Assembly: GCF_900112395.1 (NCBI RefSeq)
Contig: NZ_FOLN01000001.1
Coordinates: forward strand, 682,001-746,000
Length of the DNA: 64,000 nt
Source of the DNA: Algibacter lectus
Lineage (GTDB): Bacteria; Bacteroidota; Bacteroidia; Flavobacteriales; Flavobacteriaceae
Reading direction: 5' to 3'
The position numbers and the translations under genes are program-made. Position 1 is the stretch's first letter, and each line of letters begins with the position of its first letter. The notes under the pieces are model-generated. The model was not told the DNA's origin. It saw only the letters and a list, made by a program, of their open reading frames with translations, and made no database searches. Below, one piece after another: positions 55,046-64,000 of this stretch.

Positions 55046-56239
55046 TTATTGATCTTCTAACTTCCAAGTTCTTACCCAATCATATTTTGTTGTTAAATCA
55101 TCAAAAGACCCTGTATCAAAAATAGTATTGGCATCAATTGGATTCCAATCGTAGGTTTCAATAGCCATGGTAATATGGCCTTCTAAATCAAAATCTGCTG
55201 GAGGGTTGGTAATAGAATGACTTAATTTTCCGTCTAAATAAAACAATATTTCCGTTGGTGATTTCCACCAGCAACCGTACACAAAATATCTCGAGTTATT
55301 TTTTTCGGTTAAAATAGTTTTGGCAGGACTTTGTTTAGATCCTGTAACTTCAGTATCACAATCTCTTTCGTGTCTCCATGTATTCGATGCGTATATTTGA
55401 TCAAAATTATCAGCCCAAGCCGCCGTATTTGTAAGTCGGCCAACGCATTCTTGAATATCTAACTCTAGTTTTCTAACAGGTCCTGTATTACAGTTTTGTT
55501 TAAAAGCTATCCAAAATGTAGAAGACATTATTGTTTTATTAGCTTGCATTTTACATTCGTAATAATAGCCTGGTTTAGCTGTAATTTTAGATCTCACAAT
55601 AGCTCCACCGTGAGTCCAATCTATACCATTAACACGTTTTGGAGCGTCAAATTTTTCAACAGTAATATTTAAATTACCATTAGCTACTGTTACGTTATCT
55701 GCTTCAAATAATGCAGGTGGTCTTCCTATCCAACTAAATCCATCTGATGAAGGATATCTATGCCATTTATTATCATCAAAAGTAGTACCGTCAAATTCGT
55801 CCGACATATCTTCTACTTTTACCCATTTTTTTCCGCTAGGCACCTCAACTCCATCTACTACAGCATAAGGCTTATCTCCAGAAGGTTCCATAACAACAAC
55901 ATCAAAACTACATGAAGCCGTATTCCCTGCTTTGTCGGTAGTAACAAAAGTGTTTGTTGTTGTACCAATTGGAAATGATGATCCGGATGCTAAACCAGCC
56001 GTTTGCGCAGTTACGGCACCTAGCACATTATCAGTACCTACAGGTGCGGTATAATTAACAATGGCATCGTTTTTTCCTGCATCAATAAAAACCGAAATCG
56101 AAGATTCACATGTTATTGTTGGCTTTGTTGTATCTATAGGTATTACTTCTTCTTTTTCATCAGAATCATTATTACTACATGCTGTAATAACAAATAACGC
56201 TAGCGCTAAAAACGTATATTTTTCTATTTTTTGAAACAT
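55046..56239 (-). CDS. GH16 endo-galactanase lipoprotein with HYR domain
   Basis: A 397-residue lipoprotein (lipobox Cys21, VITAC; then acidic NNDSDEKEE). Residues ~33-118 form a HYR-type Ig-like domain (TTKPTITCESS, TDKAGNTASCSF). The GH16 catalytic domain covers ~135-397 with the active site E259-L-D-I-Q-E264. It is the closest relative in the window of the 9594-10481 GH16 (shared WIGR.P.LFEA, QANKTIMSSTFW, DIQE.VGR segments). The lipid anchor plus acidic stretch suggests a cell-surface endo-enzyme feeding SusC/D. Hairpin terminators lie on either side of it, so it may be transcribed separately. Agar or porphyran is the likely substrate. Confidence 0.88.
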   Translation of the reverse strand: MFQKIEKYTFLALALFVITACSNNDSDEKEEVIPIDTTKPTITCESSISVFIDAGKNDAIVNYTAPVGTDNVLGAVTAQTAGLASGSSFPIGTTTNTFVTTDKAGNTASCSFDVVVMEPSGDKPYAVVDGVEVPSGKKWVKVEDMSDEFDGTTFDDNKWHRYPSSDGFSWIGRPPALFEADNVTVANGNLNITVEKFDAPKRVNGIDWTHGGAIVRSKITAKPGYYYECKMQANKTIMSSTFWIAFKQNCNTGPVRKLELDIQECVGRLTNTAAWADNFDQIYASNTWRHERDCDTEVTGSKQSPAKTILTEKNNSRYFVYGCWWKSPTEILFYLDGKLSHSITNPPADFDLEGHITMAIETYDWNPIDANTIFDTGSFDDLTTKYDWVRTWKLEDQ

Positions 56240-56256
56240 AATATTTATTTATTCTA

Positions 56257-56264
56257 CAAACTTA
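56257..56264 (-). promoter_or_regulatory. Possible -7 box for the HYR-GH16 gene
   Basis: Minus strand TAAGTTTG matches TAnnTTTG, 18 bp before the start. No -33 element is at normal spacing. A TAACAAATGGTTTT motif (56309-56322) lies further upstream. Confidence 0.3.
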
Positions 56265-56372
56265 GTCTTCATTTAAAAAAATCGACTTTTCATATGTATT
56301 TCAAACTATAACAAATGGTTTTATATCATTAAAATTTATCACTAAACCTTGGTAAACCACTATTATCATTAA

Positions 56373-56428
56373 AAAAAATGAGCGTAATTGAAATTTTAAA
56401 GTTTTAAACTCAAATTTTCAATTACGCC
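56373..56428 (-). terminator. Hairpin terminator after the cadherin-like GH16 gene
   Basis: On the minus strand GCGTAATTGAAA pairs with TTTCAATTACGC and further A-T pairs close the stem; a run of T follows. It separates the two modular GH16 genes into different transcripts or attenuates the second. Confidence 0.75.
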
Positions 56429-56486
56429 CAATATGATATTCAAAAAAAAAGACTTTTTATTTCATTTACATTCGGTAATCAATGTG

Positions 56487-57779
56487 TTATTCGTCTTCTA
56501 ATTTCCAAGTTCTAACCCAATCAATTTTCATGGTGTTTATGGTATTATCTGCTAAATCAGATTTAGGAGGAAGACCACCAACCCAAACAGCTTCATTTGT
56601 CCATAAATCAAAAATAATTTCTAAATCTCTACTAAATTCTCGACCGGTATATGTTGTTCCAGATCGATCTTCGCCAACCTCAACACTTCCTGCTGGTTCT
56701 CCGTTTAAATAAAACTGAATGTGTTTAGCATCTTTCCACCAAACTCCAAATGTGTGATAATCTTCATTCCATTTTACATTTTTTAGCGGATTAGTGTCTG
56801 ATAAGCCCGAACGCTTGAAATTATCTTCATCTCTAATCGTTACAGGAGATTTACTAGAATCTGCATGAAAATATTGCGAATTCATTTGATTAGGAAAATC
56901 TGCTGCCTGAGAACAGCCTAAACAAGAAGGTTTAGAATTATTTTCAATAATATCAATTTCATCTCTATTATTAATATCGCCATTATTTAACCAATAGGTA
57001 TTATAAGCTGAAATATGAGCGGCTTTTATTCTAGCCTCGGTATACATTGGGAAACTGGTCTCTGCTTTTGAATGTATTCTAGCGGTTTGAAACCATCGAT
57101 CTTCTGGATTACTTTCGTTTAATGTTGCTTTTATCCAAAGATTACCATCGGTTACTCCTGAGTTGGTAGCAGCAGAAGTCATGAAAACAGGTATACCATA
57201 ATTCCAAGTAGATTTAAACCACTTATTACCATCCCACGCCTCAAACTCATCGGACATACTCTCTAACTTAACCCATTTTTTTCCATCTGGTGTTGTGTTA
57301 TCTATAGACGTAAAAGACGGTTGTGTTGGGTCTATATTGTTAAAATCTTCTGCAGTAGGTCCATCAACAACATCATTAACTATTATGTTTACCGTTGCGG
57401 TATCTTGATCTCCGTCTTTATCTGTAATGGTATAAGTAAAACTATCATCACCATTAAAATCTGCATTTGGTATATATTCAAAAACGCCATCACTAACCTC
57501 AGTAACACCTCCATTACTAGCGGTAGTTTCTAGGTTATAATCATCTCCATCTCCTCCATCGTTTCCAATATTATCATTTATGGAAACATTTACCTGATTA
57601 GCAGTGCCTGCTGTACTACCTTCTTCAACAGTTAACTCATCATTATTTGCTGTAGGTTTATAATCTATAATTTCAGCTGGATCTTCTGTTTTAGAATCAT
57701 TACTGCAGCTGCCCAAACTTAAGCTTATCGCTAAGATTAGCAAACTAATATTTTTACTTAAAAAGCTTATTTCTAACAT
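56487..57779 (-). CDS. GH16 endo-galactanase lipoprotein with cadherin-like domain
   Basis: A 430-residue lipoprotein (lipobox Cys25, LGSC, then SNDSKTED). Residues ~43-135 form a cadherin-like/VCBS-type repeat (ANNDELTVEEGS, FEYIPNADFNGDDSFTY). The GH16 domain spans ~165-430 with the active site E274-I-D-I-I-E279. The segment GKKWVKLESMSDEF is shared with the neighbouring GH16, but the catalytic half is from a different GH16 branch (WFKSTWNYG, YWLNNGDINNRDE), so it may have another specificity, such as porphyranase beside agarase. A surface endo-enzyme is likely. It starts after a terminator that follows the surface-protein gene of SusC/D unit 2. Confidence 0.88.
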   Translation of the reverse strand: MLEISFLSKNISLLILAISLSLGSCSNDSKTEDPAEIIDYKPTANNDELTVEEGSTAGTANQVNVSINDNIGNDGGDGDDYNLETTASNGGVTEVSDGVFEYIPNADFNGDDSFTYTITDKDGDQDTATVNIIVNDVVDGPTAEDFNNIDPTQPSFTSIDNTTPDGKKWVKLESMSDEFEAWDGNKWFKSTWNYGIPVFMTSAATNSGVTDGNLWIKATLNESNPEDRWFQTARIHSKAETSFPMYTEARIKAAHISAYNTYWLNNGDINNRDEIDIIENNSKPSCLGCSQAADFPNQMNSQYFHADSSKSPVTIRDEDNFKRSGLSDTNPLKNVKWNEDYHTFGVWWKDAKHIQFYLNGEPAGSVEVGEDRSGTTYTGREFSRDLEIIFDLWTNEAVWVGGLPPKSDLADNTINTMKIDWVRTWKLEDE

Positions 57780-57810
57780 TTTTTATTGATTTAATTATGA
57801 GTTAAACGAA

Positions 57811-57851
57811 TAAAAAGGGAGCGCTTAAAAACACAGCCTCCCCTTTTTATA
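57811..57851 (-). terminator. Hairpin terminator after SusC/D unit 2 surface protein
   Basis: On the minus strand AAAAAGGGGAGGCT pairs imperfectly (two single-base bulges) with AGCGCTCCCTTTTT. It lies 21 bp after the surface-protein stop, the same arrangement as in SusC/D unit 1. Confidence 0.7.
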
Positions 57852-57871
57852 AAAACTAACTCAACAATTTA

Positions 57872-59455
57872 TTAAGGTCTATTTGTTAATTTATACAGTG
57901 TTAAATCGTCCATGTAAAACTTAAGTGTTTCAGAATTTACATTTTGCCCTCTTAGCATAAAACTCTCGTTTCCATCTGCTGCAAAAGAAACCGTTACAGA
58001 GGTATAAAACCACTCACCTATTGGAGTTGTAGCGTTAAAATTAGGATTATCTGCAACTCCCCAATCTGTAGAAGGTCTCCAAAACATTCTAAGGTTTGAT
58101 GTAACTGGAGTACCTAAATCTACAACATAGATCCATGCACCCATTTCATATTTAAATCCTTTTTCTGTTGGAAAGGTTACGTTGTTACCATCTGCATCTG
58201 TATTTCCTATAATCATTCCTCCATTTGGCTCAAACTCTAAGTACATACTTTTTGATCCAGAATGAGCTTGATCAAAAGAGAAACTCATGCTATATGCATC
58301 CCATGGTGCACCCCACCAAAGATATGGCCAGTTGCTAACTTCTGAAGTTTCGAATGAATTATCAACGTTTGAATTTGGATCGTCAAAAAGATTCACTTTT
58401 ATAAAATCTGTTAAAACCGCGTCTGTAAATGCTTCGGATGCCACAGCATCAAGCGTTCCTAAATCTCCTGGTGTATATGATATTTTAACAACATCATCAT
58501 TGTACATAATTTCATTATCCAATTCAACAACTAAAATATTGCCTTCTTCAGAATCTACAAGAACACTACGTATTATTGGAGATAATACAGCGCCTCCTGC
58601 GGTTTCTATTGAAACAGAAAAATTGTTTTTATTTACCGTTTCCGAATCCATTTCTCTACTAAATTCTAAACCAATTTTAGTTTGAGATTCTTTTTCGAAA
58701 ACGCGATCTAATGTTACAGGTTCTGTTGAAGGTATTACTTTAATGAATTTTTTCACATTAATAGTATCTGCACCTCCTGGTCTACTTCTAGAAGTAATAA
58801 ATTGTAAATCCCAAGATCCTAACTTGCTGTATTTTACATCTACTTCTGGAGCTGCATCCATTATCTGTATTGGTTTAGCTCCTGGTAAATTCCAAACAAA
58901 ACTAATAGGTTCTCCTGTTGTTGTATAAGATAATCTTACTGCTTTACTCGCCGTAATTTCATTTTCAGCATTATCAGATAAAGTTAATTCTGCTCCAGTA
59001 CTTCCATCATCATTAATATAATGTGCTTTTATAGAGGCCTCAACTGCACCAAGTACAGTTACTACAATGGTAGTATCAATTTCTCTACTATTATTAGGTA
59101 CAGTGCTATCTTCATTAGGATATACATCGCCTTTAAAAACCTGATGTAACGTTACATTATGTTGTCCTGGCTCATAGAAAAAACCTTTTACAACATCTTT
59201 TGGAGATGTGTTTTCATCTGTGCCAGATATTCTAGAAACTGTTTCTGGAAAGGTCCATGTTCTAGATTCCACACCACGAGAAATATCGCCAAAATCGATA
59301 TGACCTCCAACATTAATAGTATTATCAAAATCCATTTCGGAAGTAACAATAGCTCTATGACTTGGTTCAACTAAATTAACCGATTCATCTTCAGCACAAG
59401 CAACTGCAAAAAGTGCCATGAAGAGAATAAGTTTAAAAATTCCTATATTTTTCAT
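57872..59455 (-). CDS. Surface glycan-binding-type lipoprotein of SusC/D unit 2
   Basis: A 527-residue lipoprotein (lipobox Cys20, FAVAC; then AEDES). Ig/PKD-like domains occupy ~40-370, with a C-terminal jelly-roll (~375-520) ending YMDDLTLYK. It is a paralogue of the 34428-35990 protein in size, domain order and position after SusD (12 bp), but differs in sequence, as expected for another ligand. No catalytic motif is visible. It probably presents glycan to the SusD/SusC pair encoded just upstream. Since the matching SusC is broken, this binding protein may now work alone or with another transporter. Confidence 0.75.
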   Translation of the reverse strand: MKNIGIFKLILFMALFAVACAEDESVNLVEPSHRAIVTSEMDFDNTINVGGHIDFGDISRGVESRTWTFPETVSRISGTDENTSPKDVVKGFFYEPGQHNVTLHQVFKGDVYPNEDSTVPNNSREIDTTIVVTVLGAVEASIKAHYINDDGSTGAELTLSDNAENEITASKAVRLSYTTTGEPISFVWNLPGAKPIQIMDAAPEVDVKYSKLGSWDLQFITSRSRPGGADTINVKKFIKVIPSTEPVTLDRVFEKESQTKIGLEFSREMDSETVNKNNFSVSIETAGGAVLSPIIRSVLVDSEEGNILVVELDNEIMYNDDVVKISYTPGDLGTLDAVASEAFTDAVLTDFIKVNLFDDPNSNVDNSFETSEVSNWPYLWWGAPWDAYSMSFSFDQAHSGSKSMYLEFEPNGGMIIGNTDADGNNVTFPTEKGFKYEMGAWIYVVDLGTPVTSNLRMFWRPSTDWGVADNPNFNATTPIGEWFYTSVTVSFAADGNESFMLRGQNVNSETLKFYMDDLTLYKLTNRP

Positions 59456-59467
59456 AATTCGCTTTTT

Positions 59468-61201
59468 TTAATTAAATAAATTATCATTGGTTTGTACTTC
59501 TTGATTTGGTATCGGGAAATAGTTGTGTTGTGCAGGGTTGTAATTCGCAGAACTTTGAACAAAATCTGGTCTAATTCGCTCAACAATATCTAATGGTGCT
59601 ACACCACCAGAACCAACATTTAAAATTGTTTCCTTATTTTCTTCTCTCCAAATCTCATCGGCTCTAAGCTCGTCAAACACCTCTTGAACAATACCCCAAC
59701 GTACTAAATCTTTCCATCTATGGCCTTCAAAACACAACTCCACAACACGCTCTACACGTTGTAAATGTGTAAGCACTGTTTCTGCATTAGCTGCTACCAT
59801 AGGTTGCGTTCCATGTACTTGTTTACTAACATGTAACTGTGGAAACATTCCGGCATTATTATCCATATATTGCTGTAACGTAATAACACCAGCTCTGCTT
59901 CTAACTATGTCTATATATTTTATAGCTGTTTCATAATCTGAATTTGCCATAAGGACAGCCTCTGCGTACATTAATAATACATCGGCATATCTCATATGTC
60001 TAAAGTTAATACCCGACCTAGATAAAGCAGGCTCTGCACTTAAATGGTACCAATTAGAATGTTTTTTAATATATGCACTTTGCCCAAACCCGAAACCTTT
60101 AACTTCTGAAGATTCTAAAGTATAATACGTGCCTTCCATGTTACGAACTGCAATAGTTGCATTCATCCTTCTAGATTCTACATTATCGTCGTTTATTGAA
60201 TTTTCTGTATCTACCTCATCATTAACTAACATTTCATGCAAATTATAAGTAGGCATAATAGTATTAAAAGCTCCATAGTTTAATTGCCCTACAGCTGTAG
60301 CCATAGTAGATGATTCTGCTCCTGTTTGAAATGGCGTATCATCTACAGCACTTCCTGGTGTTCCTGGAGATAAATCGAAAGAATAATTAACTTCAAAAAT
60401 AGATTCTTCATTAAACTCATTTTCATGTCCAAAATTATCACTAATATTTCTTGTTAATGAATAAACATCAGAATCGATAACACTTTTAAAAACGGTTGCT
60501 GCTGTTGGCCAATCTTTCTTATACAAATACACTTTACCAAGTAATGTTGTTGCTGCACCCCAAGTAACACGACCGTTATCAACTCCATCCCAAACTTGTG
60601 GTAAGTTTGATTGCGCAAACTCTAAATCTGGAAGAATAATAGCATCGGTAACTTCATCTATAGTAGAAAATGGTTTAGCAAGTTCTTCTTTAGTTTCGGC
60701 AACTTTATCATGAATTACTGCACCTCCATAAGTGTGAGCTAATTGAAAATAAAAGAAAGCTCTTAAAAAACGTGCTTGTGCTTCTATTTGATTTTTAGCA
60801 TCGCCAGTAAACACACTATCATCGGCTTCTTGGATATACTGAATTACTTGGTTGGCTCTAAAAATACCAACATACAACTCATTCCATTTATCGGTGACAT
60901 GATAAATACCTGCATTAAAGGTTAAGTTTCTAAAGGCCTGTGGTCTGTACCAAGATTCTGTTCCGGCGATATCACCTAAAACAAATTCGTACTGTAACTC
61001 ACCACCACTTATACTTTGAAATTGAAGTGCGCCATAAACGGTCGTTAATGCGCTATTAAACTGTCTTTCAGACTTCCAAAAGGTATCTGTAGTAATCGCA
61101 TTCGGATTAATCTCTTCCAAAAATTTATCTTCATCACAGGCAACAAATGCAAACGAAGAAAGAAAAATTAATGTAAAAGTTATGTTTTTTAATAATTTCA
61201 T
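59468..61201 (-). CDS. susD: SusD-like nutrient-binding lipoprotein, unit 2
   Basis: A 577-residue lipoprotein (lipobox Cys22, FVAC; then DEDKF). SusD features are FLEEINPNAITTDTFWKS, a helical TPR-like region, and the C-terminal RVVELCFEGHRWKDLVRWG before NPAQHNYFPIPNQEVQ. It begins 19 bp after the stop of the broken susC and appears intact, with no internal stops. SusD normally works only with its SusC, so its value to the cell depends on whether the susC damage is real. It differs enough from the unit 1 SusD to suggest another glycan. Confidence 0.95.
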   Translation of the reverse strand: MKLLKNITFTLIFLSSFAFVACDEDKFLEEINPNAITTDTFWKSERQFNSALTTVYGALQFQSISGGELQYEFVLGDIAGTESWYRPQAFRNLTFNAGIYHVTDKWNELYVGIFRANQVIQYIQEADDSVFTGDAKNQIEAQARFLRAFFYFQLAHTYGGAVIHDKVAETKEELAKPFSTIDEVTDAIILPDLEFAQSNLPQVWDGVDNGRVTWGAATTLLGKVYLYKKDWPTAATVFKSVIDSDVYSLTRNISDNFGHENEFNEESIFEVNYSFDLSPGTPGSAVDDTPFQTGAESSTMATAVGQLNYGAFNTIMPTYNLHEMLVNDEVDTENSINDDNVESRRMNATIAVRNMEGTYYTLESSEVKGFGFGQSAYIKKHSNWYHLSAEPALSRSGINFRHMRYADVLLMYAEAVLMANSDYETAIKYIDIVRSRAGVITLQQYMDNNAGMFPQLHVSKQVHGTQPMVAANAETVLTHLQRVERVVELCFEGHRWKDLVRWGIVQEVFDELRADEIWREENKETILNVGSGGVAPLDIVERIRPDFVQSSANYNPAQHNYFPIPNQEVQTNDNLFN

Positions 61202-61220
61202 ACTTATTAATTTTAATTTT

Positions 61221-63675
61221 TTAAAAACTTAATTGAAAACCTAACATAAACTGGCGAGTAACTGGGTAGTTACCACGATCTACACCACGAGTAAATATAC
61301 CATCACCTCCTACTTCTGGATCGTAACCAGAATAGTTAGTAAATGTGAATGGGTTAGTTGATGTTAAATACACTCTTGCTTTTTCAATTCCTGTATTTGA
61401 AATATCAGGGATAGTATAACCAAGCGTTATAGCTCTAATTCTTAAGTAAGTTCCATCTTCTATAAAATAATCGGAACCTGCTTTTACATTACTATGGAAT
61501 CCATTTTGCCTGAATGTAGGCACATCTGCAGTTGGATTTTGTGGAGACCACATATATAGTAAATCTCTATGTCTTCCATTTTTATAAGCATATAGCTTGG
61601 CGCCATTATAAATTTCTGAACCATGAGAATAAAAACTTGAAACATTAAAATCGAATCCTTTATAGTCTAGATTTAATACAAACCCTGCTTCGAACTCTGC
61701 TTGTCCTGATCCTGAATAAACTCTATCATTATCATCTACCTTGTTGTCATTATTGGTATCCTTGTACATCATATCTCCTAACTGAGGTGTACTTAAACTA
61801 CTTAAATCTAACTGAGTATATTCATCTAACTGCTCTTGAGTTTTAATTACCCCATCATTTTGAAGAAGGAAAAAAGCACCAGCTTCGTAACCTTTAGCTA
61901 AAAAAGTAGTGTATTCTACATTATTACCCATAGAAATTATAGGTCTACCGTTAGCATACCCTCTATCTATACCGTTTAAATCTGTTACTTCGTTTATGTT
62001 TTTAGTGAACGTACCTGATAAGCTGTATTTAAAATCGCTACCAATTTTGTCTTTATAACTAATGGCAATTTCGAGTCCTTTGTTTACCATATTTCCTCCG
62101 TTAACAACTTTTACATCGTAAACTCCAGAAGCTCCAGTTTGGTAAGTACCCGAAGATGCCGGAAGGCGTTCTTGAAGTAGCATATCTTTTTTATCATTTT
62201 GATACAAATCTGCTGTTATAGCTAATTTGTTTTTAAACAAGGATAAATCCACACCAATGTTTTTAGACAAAGTAGTTTCCCATTTAATATTAGGATCTAC
62301 ATAACGTCTTTGAATAGCTCCAAAATTTAATTCTTCATTCGGACCAAAAGGATAATTTATTCCAGACTCTATAATAGGCGTAAATAAATATGGTGCAATA
62401 CCTTGGTTACCTACTTCTGCCCAACTTCCTCTTAACTTAAAATTACTAATGGCTTCAATATTAAACCAGTTTTCTTCATGTATATTCCAACCTGCAGAAA
62501 AACCAAAGAAATTACCATACCTGTTAACTTCAGAAAATTTAGAAGAACCATCGCGTCTATAACTTGCAGAAAACAAATACTTTTCATCATAGTTATATTG
62601 TACTCTAGCTAATTTACCACTTAGAGTTGTAGTTTCATTATAACTTGTTGGCTTAATACCTTCTGAACCACTTCCTAAAGTTTGTAAATCGTTACTTGCA
62701 TCATCACTATAAATAACGCCAACACCTAGATTTCTTCTTTCAAATCTTTCATAAGAAAGTACACCTAATAAAGAAAGGTTATGCTTTCCGAAACGCGTTG
62801 AATAATTTAAAATATTCTCAATAGACTCTCTTTTAGAAAAGATATAATCTTCATTTAACAAAGCATTTGGTGTAGATGCCGTAGCACTATAATCGCCAGT
62901 ACGTGTATATGCTAAATATTGAGGTCTAAAAAACTTTCTAAAATAATTAAATTCATTTCTACCAAGGTTTACTTTATACTTTAAACCTTTTGCAACTTCA
63001 TATTCTAGATTAAGCGCTATGTTGTTCGATTTTGTTTCTCTTTCATCAACATTATCTAATTGACGTGATAAATAGCTATAAAAAATTTCGTTGCCCACAT
63101 CTAGCTCTACACTATTTTCACCAACAGATGGAATAGCTCCTAATGGTCTAGACCATGGTTGCTGCCCTACACCATACTCATAAAGCGACCAAGGTTCTTG
63201 TGTACGATTCTCTACTGTATAACCAACAGTAGCAAAAGCTTTAAATTTTCCTTTAGTGAATTGTCCCGTTAATCTATTTGATAATCTATCAAACCCAGAA
63301 TTTATTAAAACACCATCTTGCTTAAAGTAGTTTGTGGCAAAATTTAACGTTAAGTTTTCAAGACCTCCAGATATATTTAAATTTAGATTTTGAATAGTGG
63401 CATTGTTATTTTGAACATCGCTAACAAAATCGGTATCATAATCTAAGGGATCTGCATTGAAAAAAAACGTTAATGGTTCTGTTCCCAACAATTCGGTAGT
63501 TACTTCCAAAAGATATAATTGCTCAACAGTATTCATTAAAGGTGTTCCTGAAGTAATATTTTGAATACCTGAATACGTATCCTTTAATTGTTAGGTTTTG
63601 GCCGTGCATGAGTCCATAACTCATAAACAGCATGAACGCTAACCCGTATTTCATAATTGTTAGTTTAATACTCAT
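61221..63675 (-). pseudogene. susC: SusC-like transporter, unit 2, disrupted by internal deletion and frameshift
   Basis: The N-terminus (from ATG 63675, or 63654) encodes a normal signal peptide and the first strand of the regulatory domain (LMHGQNLTIKG). At about 63575-63585 the homology jumps straight to the start of the barrel (TYSGIQNITSGTPLMN) in another frame. Aligned with the intact SusC at 37834-40968, about 210 residues (its 38-247) are missing: most of the regulatory domain and the entire plug. The barrel part then runs intact for 771 residues from ATG 63536 to LGFQLSF. Without a plug or signal the product cannot be a normal transporter. Assembly error is possible. Confidence 0.85.
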
Positions 63676-63743
63676 AAGTTTATTTAGTTTATAAAATTGA
63701 TACCCCAATATTATAAATTTGATAAAAAAATGGCGAAATACTG

Positions 63744-63796
63744 ACTTGACATGAACTTTACCCTACAATAATTTAACATTTTTATACTTGACATGA
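63744..63796. repeat. Direct repeats ACTTGACATGA (x2, 42 bp apart)
   Basis: Exact 11-bp direct repeats at 63744-63754 and 63786-63796, four helical turns apart, 69-121 bp upstream of the susC unit 2 start, with a third partial CTTGACAT just after the second. The spacing is what tandem regulator sites would show. Confidence 0.5.
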
Positions 63797-63963
63797 CCTT
63801 GACATTAATAGCCAAAAAACAAAACAAACACCTAAAAACCAACACCTTAAACACAAAACACGAACACAACATATCTCAAATTTCAGATTATTAAGCTTTT
63901 ATTGTAGAAATTAAGAGCTTCTTGCTCAGTTTAAATTGAAAAAACAAAAATGTCATTGTTGTT

Positions 63964-63994
63964 AAAAAAATAGGCTGTATTAAAATACAGCCTA
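63964..63994 (-). terminator. Hairpin terminator of an unseen leftward gene
   Basis: TAGGCTGTATT and AATACAGCCTA form an 11-bp perfect stem with a very short loop; on the minus strand a run of seven T follows. It should end a minus-strand gene lying just right of the window and isolate the susC promoter. Confidence 0.75.
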
Positions 63995-64000
63995 GATCAA

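Larger units (their letters stand above)
63709..64000. other. Intergenic region upstream of susC unit 2
   Basis: About 290 bp, AT-rich, with no open frame that I can support. It contains two direct copies of ACTTGACATGA 42 bp apart (63744-63754 and 63786-63796), a further CTTGACAT right after the second, and a terminator hairpin at the far end. The susC promoter should lie here. Confidence 0.6.

Noticed and set aside
58287-58685. A 132-codon frame opposite the unit 2 surface-protein gene
   Set aside because: Antisense shadow of a gene with clear lipoprotein and domain structure.
63523-63708. A separate 61-codon small secreted protein
   Set aside because: Its first half is the SusC signal peptide and first regulatory-domain strand; the second half is SusC DNA read in the wrong frame. 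It is part of the broken susC, not a gene.
1-64000. CRISPR arrays, prophage, integrase, transposase or tRNA genes
   Set aside because: Looked for regular repeats, recombinase-type proteins and tRNA-like sequences and saw none.

Overview
The window looks like the chromosome of a marine Flavobacteriaceae (Bacteroidota). It is AT-rich and has SusC/SusD pairs with lipoprotein signals, two proteins ending in type IX secretion (T9SS) sorting domains, Tat signals on secreted oxidoreductases, and two promoters of the TAnnTTTG class. I cannot name the genus. There are no rRNA, tRNA, CRISPR or insertion-sequence genes.

Nearly all 64 kb is one large red-algal galactan utilisation locus. The best substrate evidence is a GH117 with the SxAxxR helix motif and HE active site of the 3,6-anhydro-L-galactosidases, plus three GH16 enzymes with the ExDxxE site. 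Six formylglycine-type sulfatases, two GH29, a GH2 and a GH3 fit a sulfated agar or porphyran. That substrate is an inference.

Layout: (1) 1-4538, minus strand: Na+/solute symporter, FAD oxidoreductase and a cut-off golvesin-domain lipoprotein, divergent from (2) and preceded by two LacI-type palindromes. (2) 5029-18313, plus strand: sulfatase, GH28-like, sulfatase, GH16, GH28-like, GH117, sulfatase, then an envelope protein and a T9SS beta-helix protein. (3) 28962-18396, minus strand: GH3, two sulfatases, double-domain DUF1080 protein, two Tat-exported Gfo/Idh/MocA oxidoreductases and a di-heme MauG-like cytochrome. (4) 40968-29283, minus strand: intact SusC/SusD/surface protein, a strong terminator, then sulfatase, DUF5060 hydrolase and GH29. 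(5) 49985-41153, minus strand: a planctomycete-style set (cytochrome-DUF1549-LamG-DUF1553, DUF1501, beta-propeller, DUF2231-cytochrome-LRR) ending in a second GH29. An AraC regulator is transcribed divergently. (6) 51299-53866, plus strand: GH2. (7) 63675-53957, minus strand: a second SusC broken by an internal deletion, then SusD, surface protein, two modular GH16 and a T9SS binding-type protein.

Working model: surface GH16 enzymes cut the galactan and SusC/D imports the products. Sulfatases, GH117, GH29, GH2 and GH3 trim them in the periplasm. The symporter and FAD enzyme handle a monosaccharide product. The two secreted redox clusters are the part this classical scheme does not explain, and are the best candidates for undescribed biology. 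Genes for sulfatase maturation, anhydrogalactose catabolism and the LacI regulator are not in the window.
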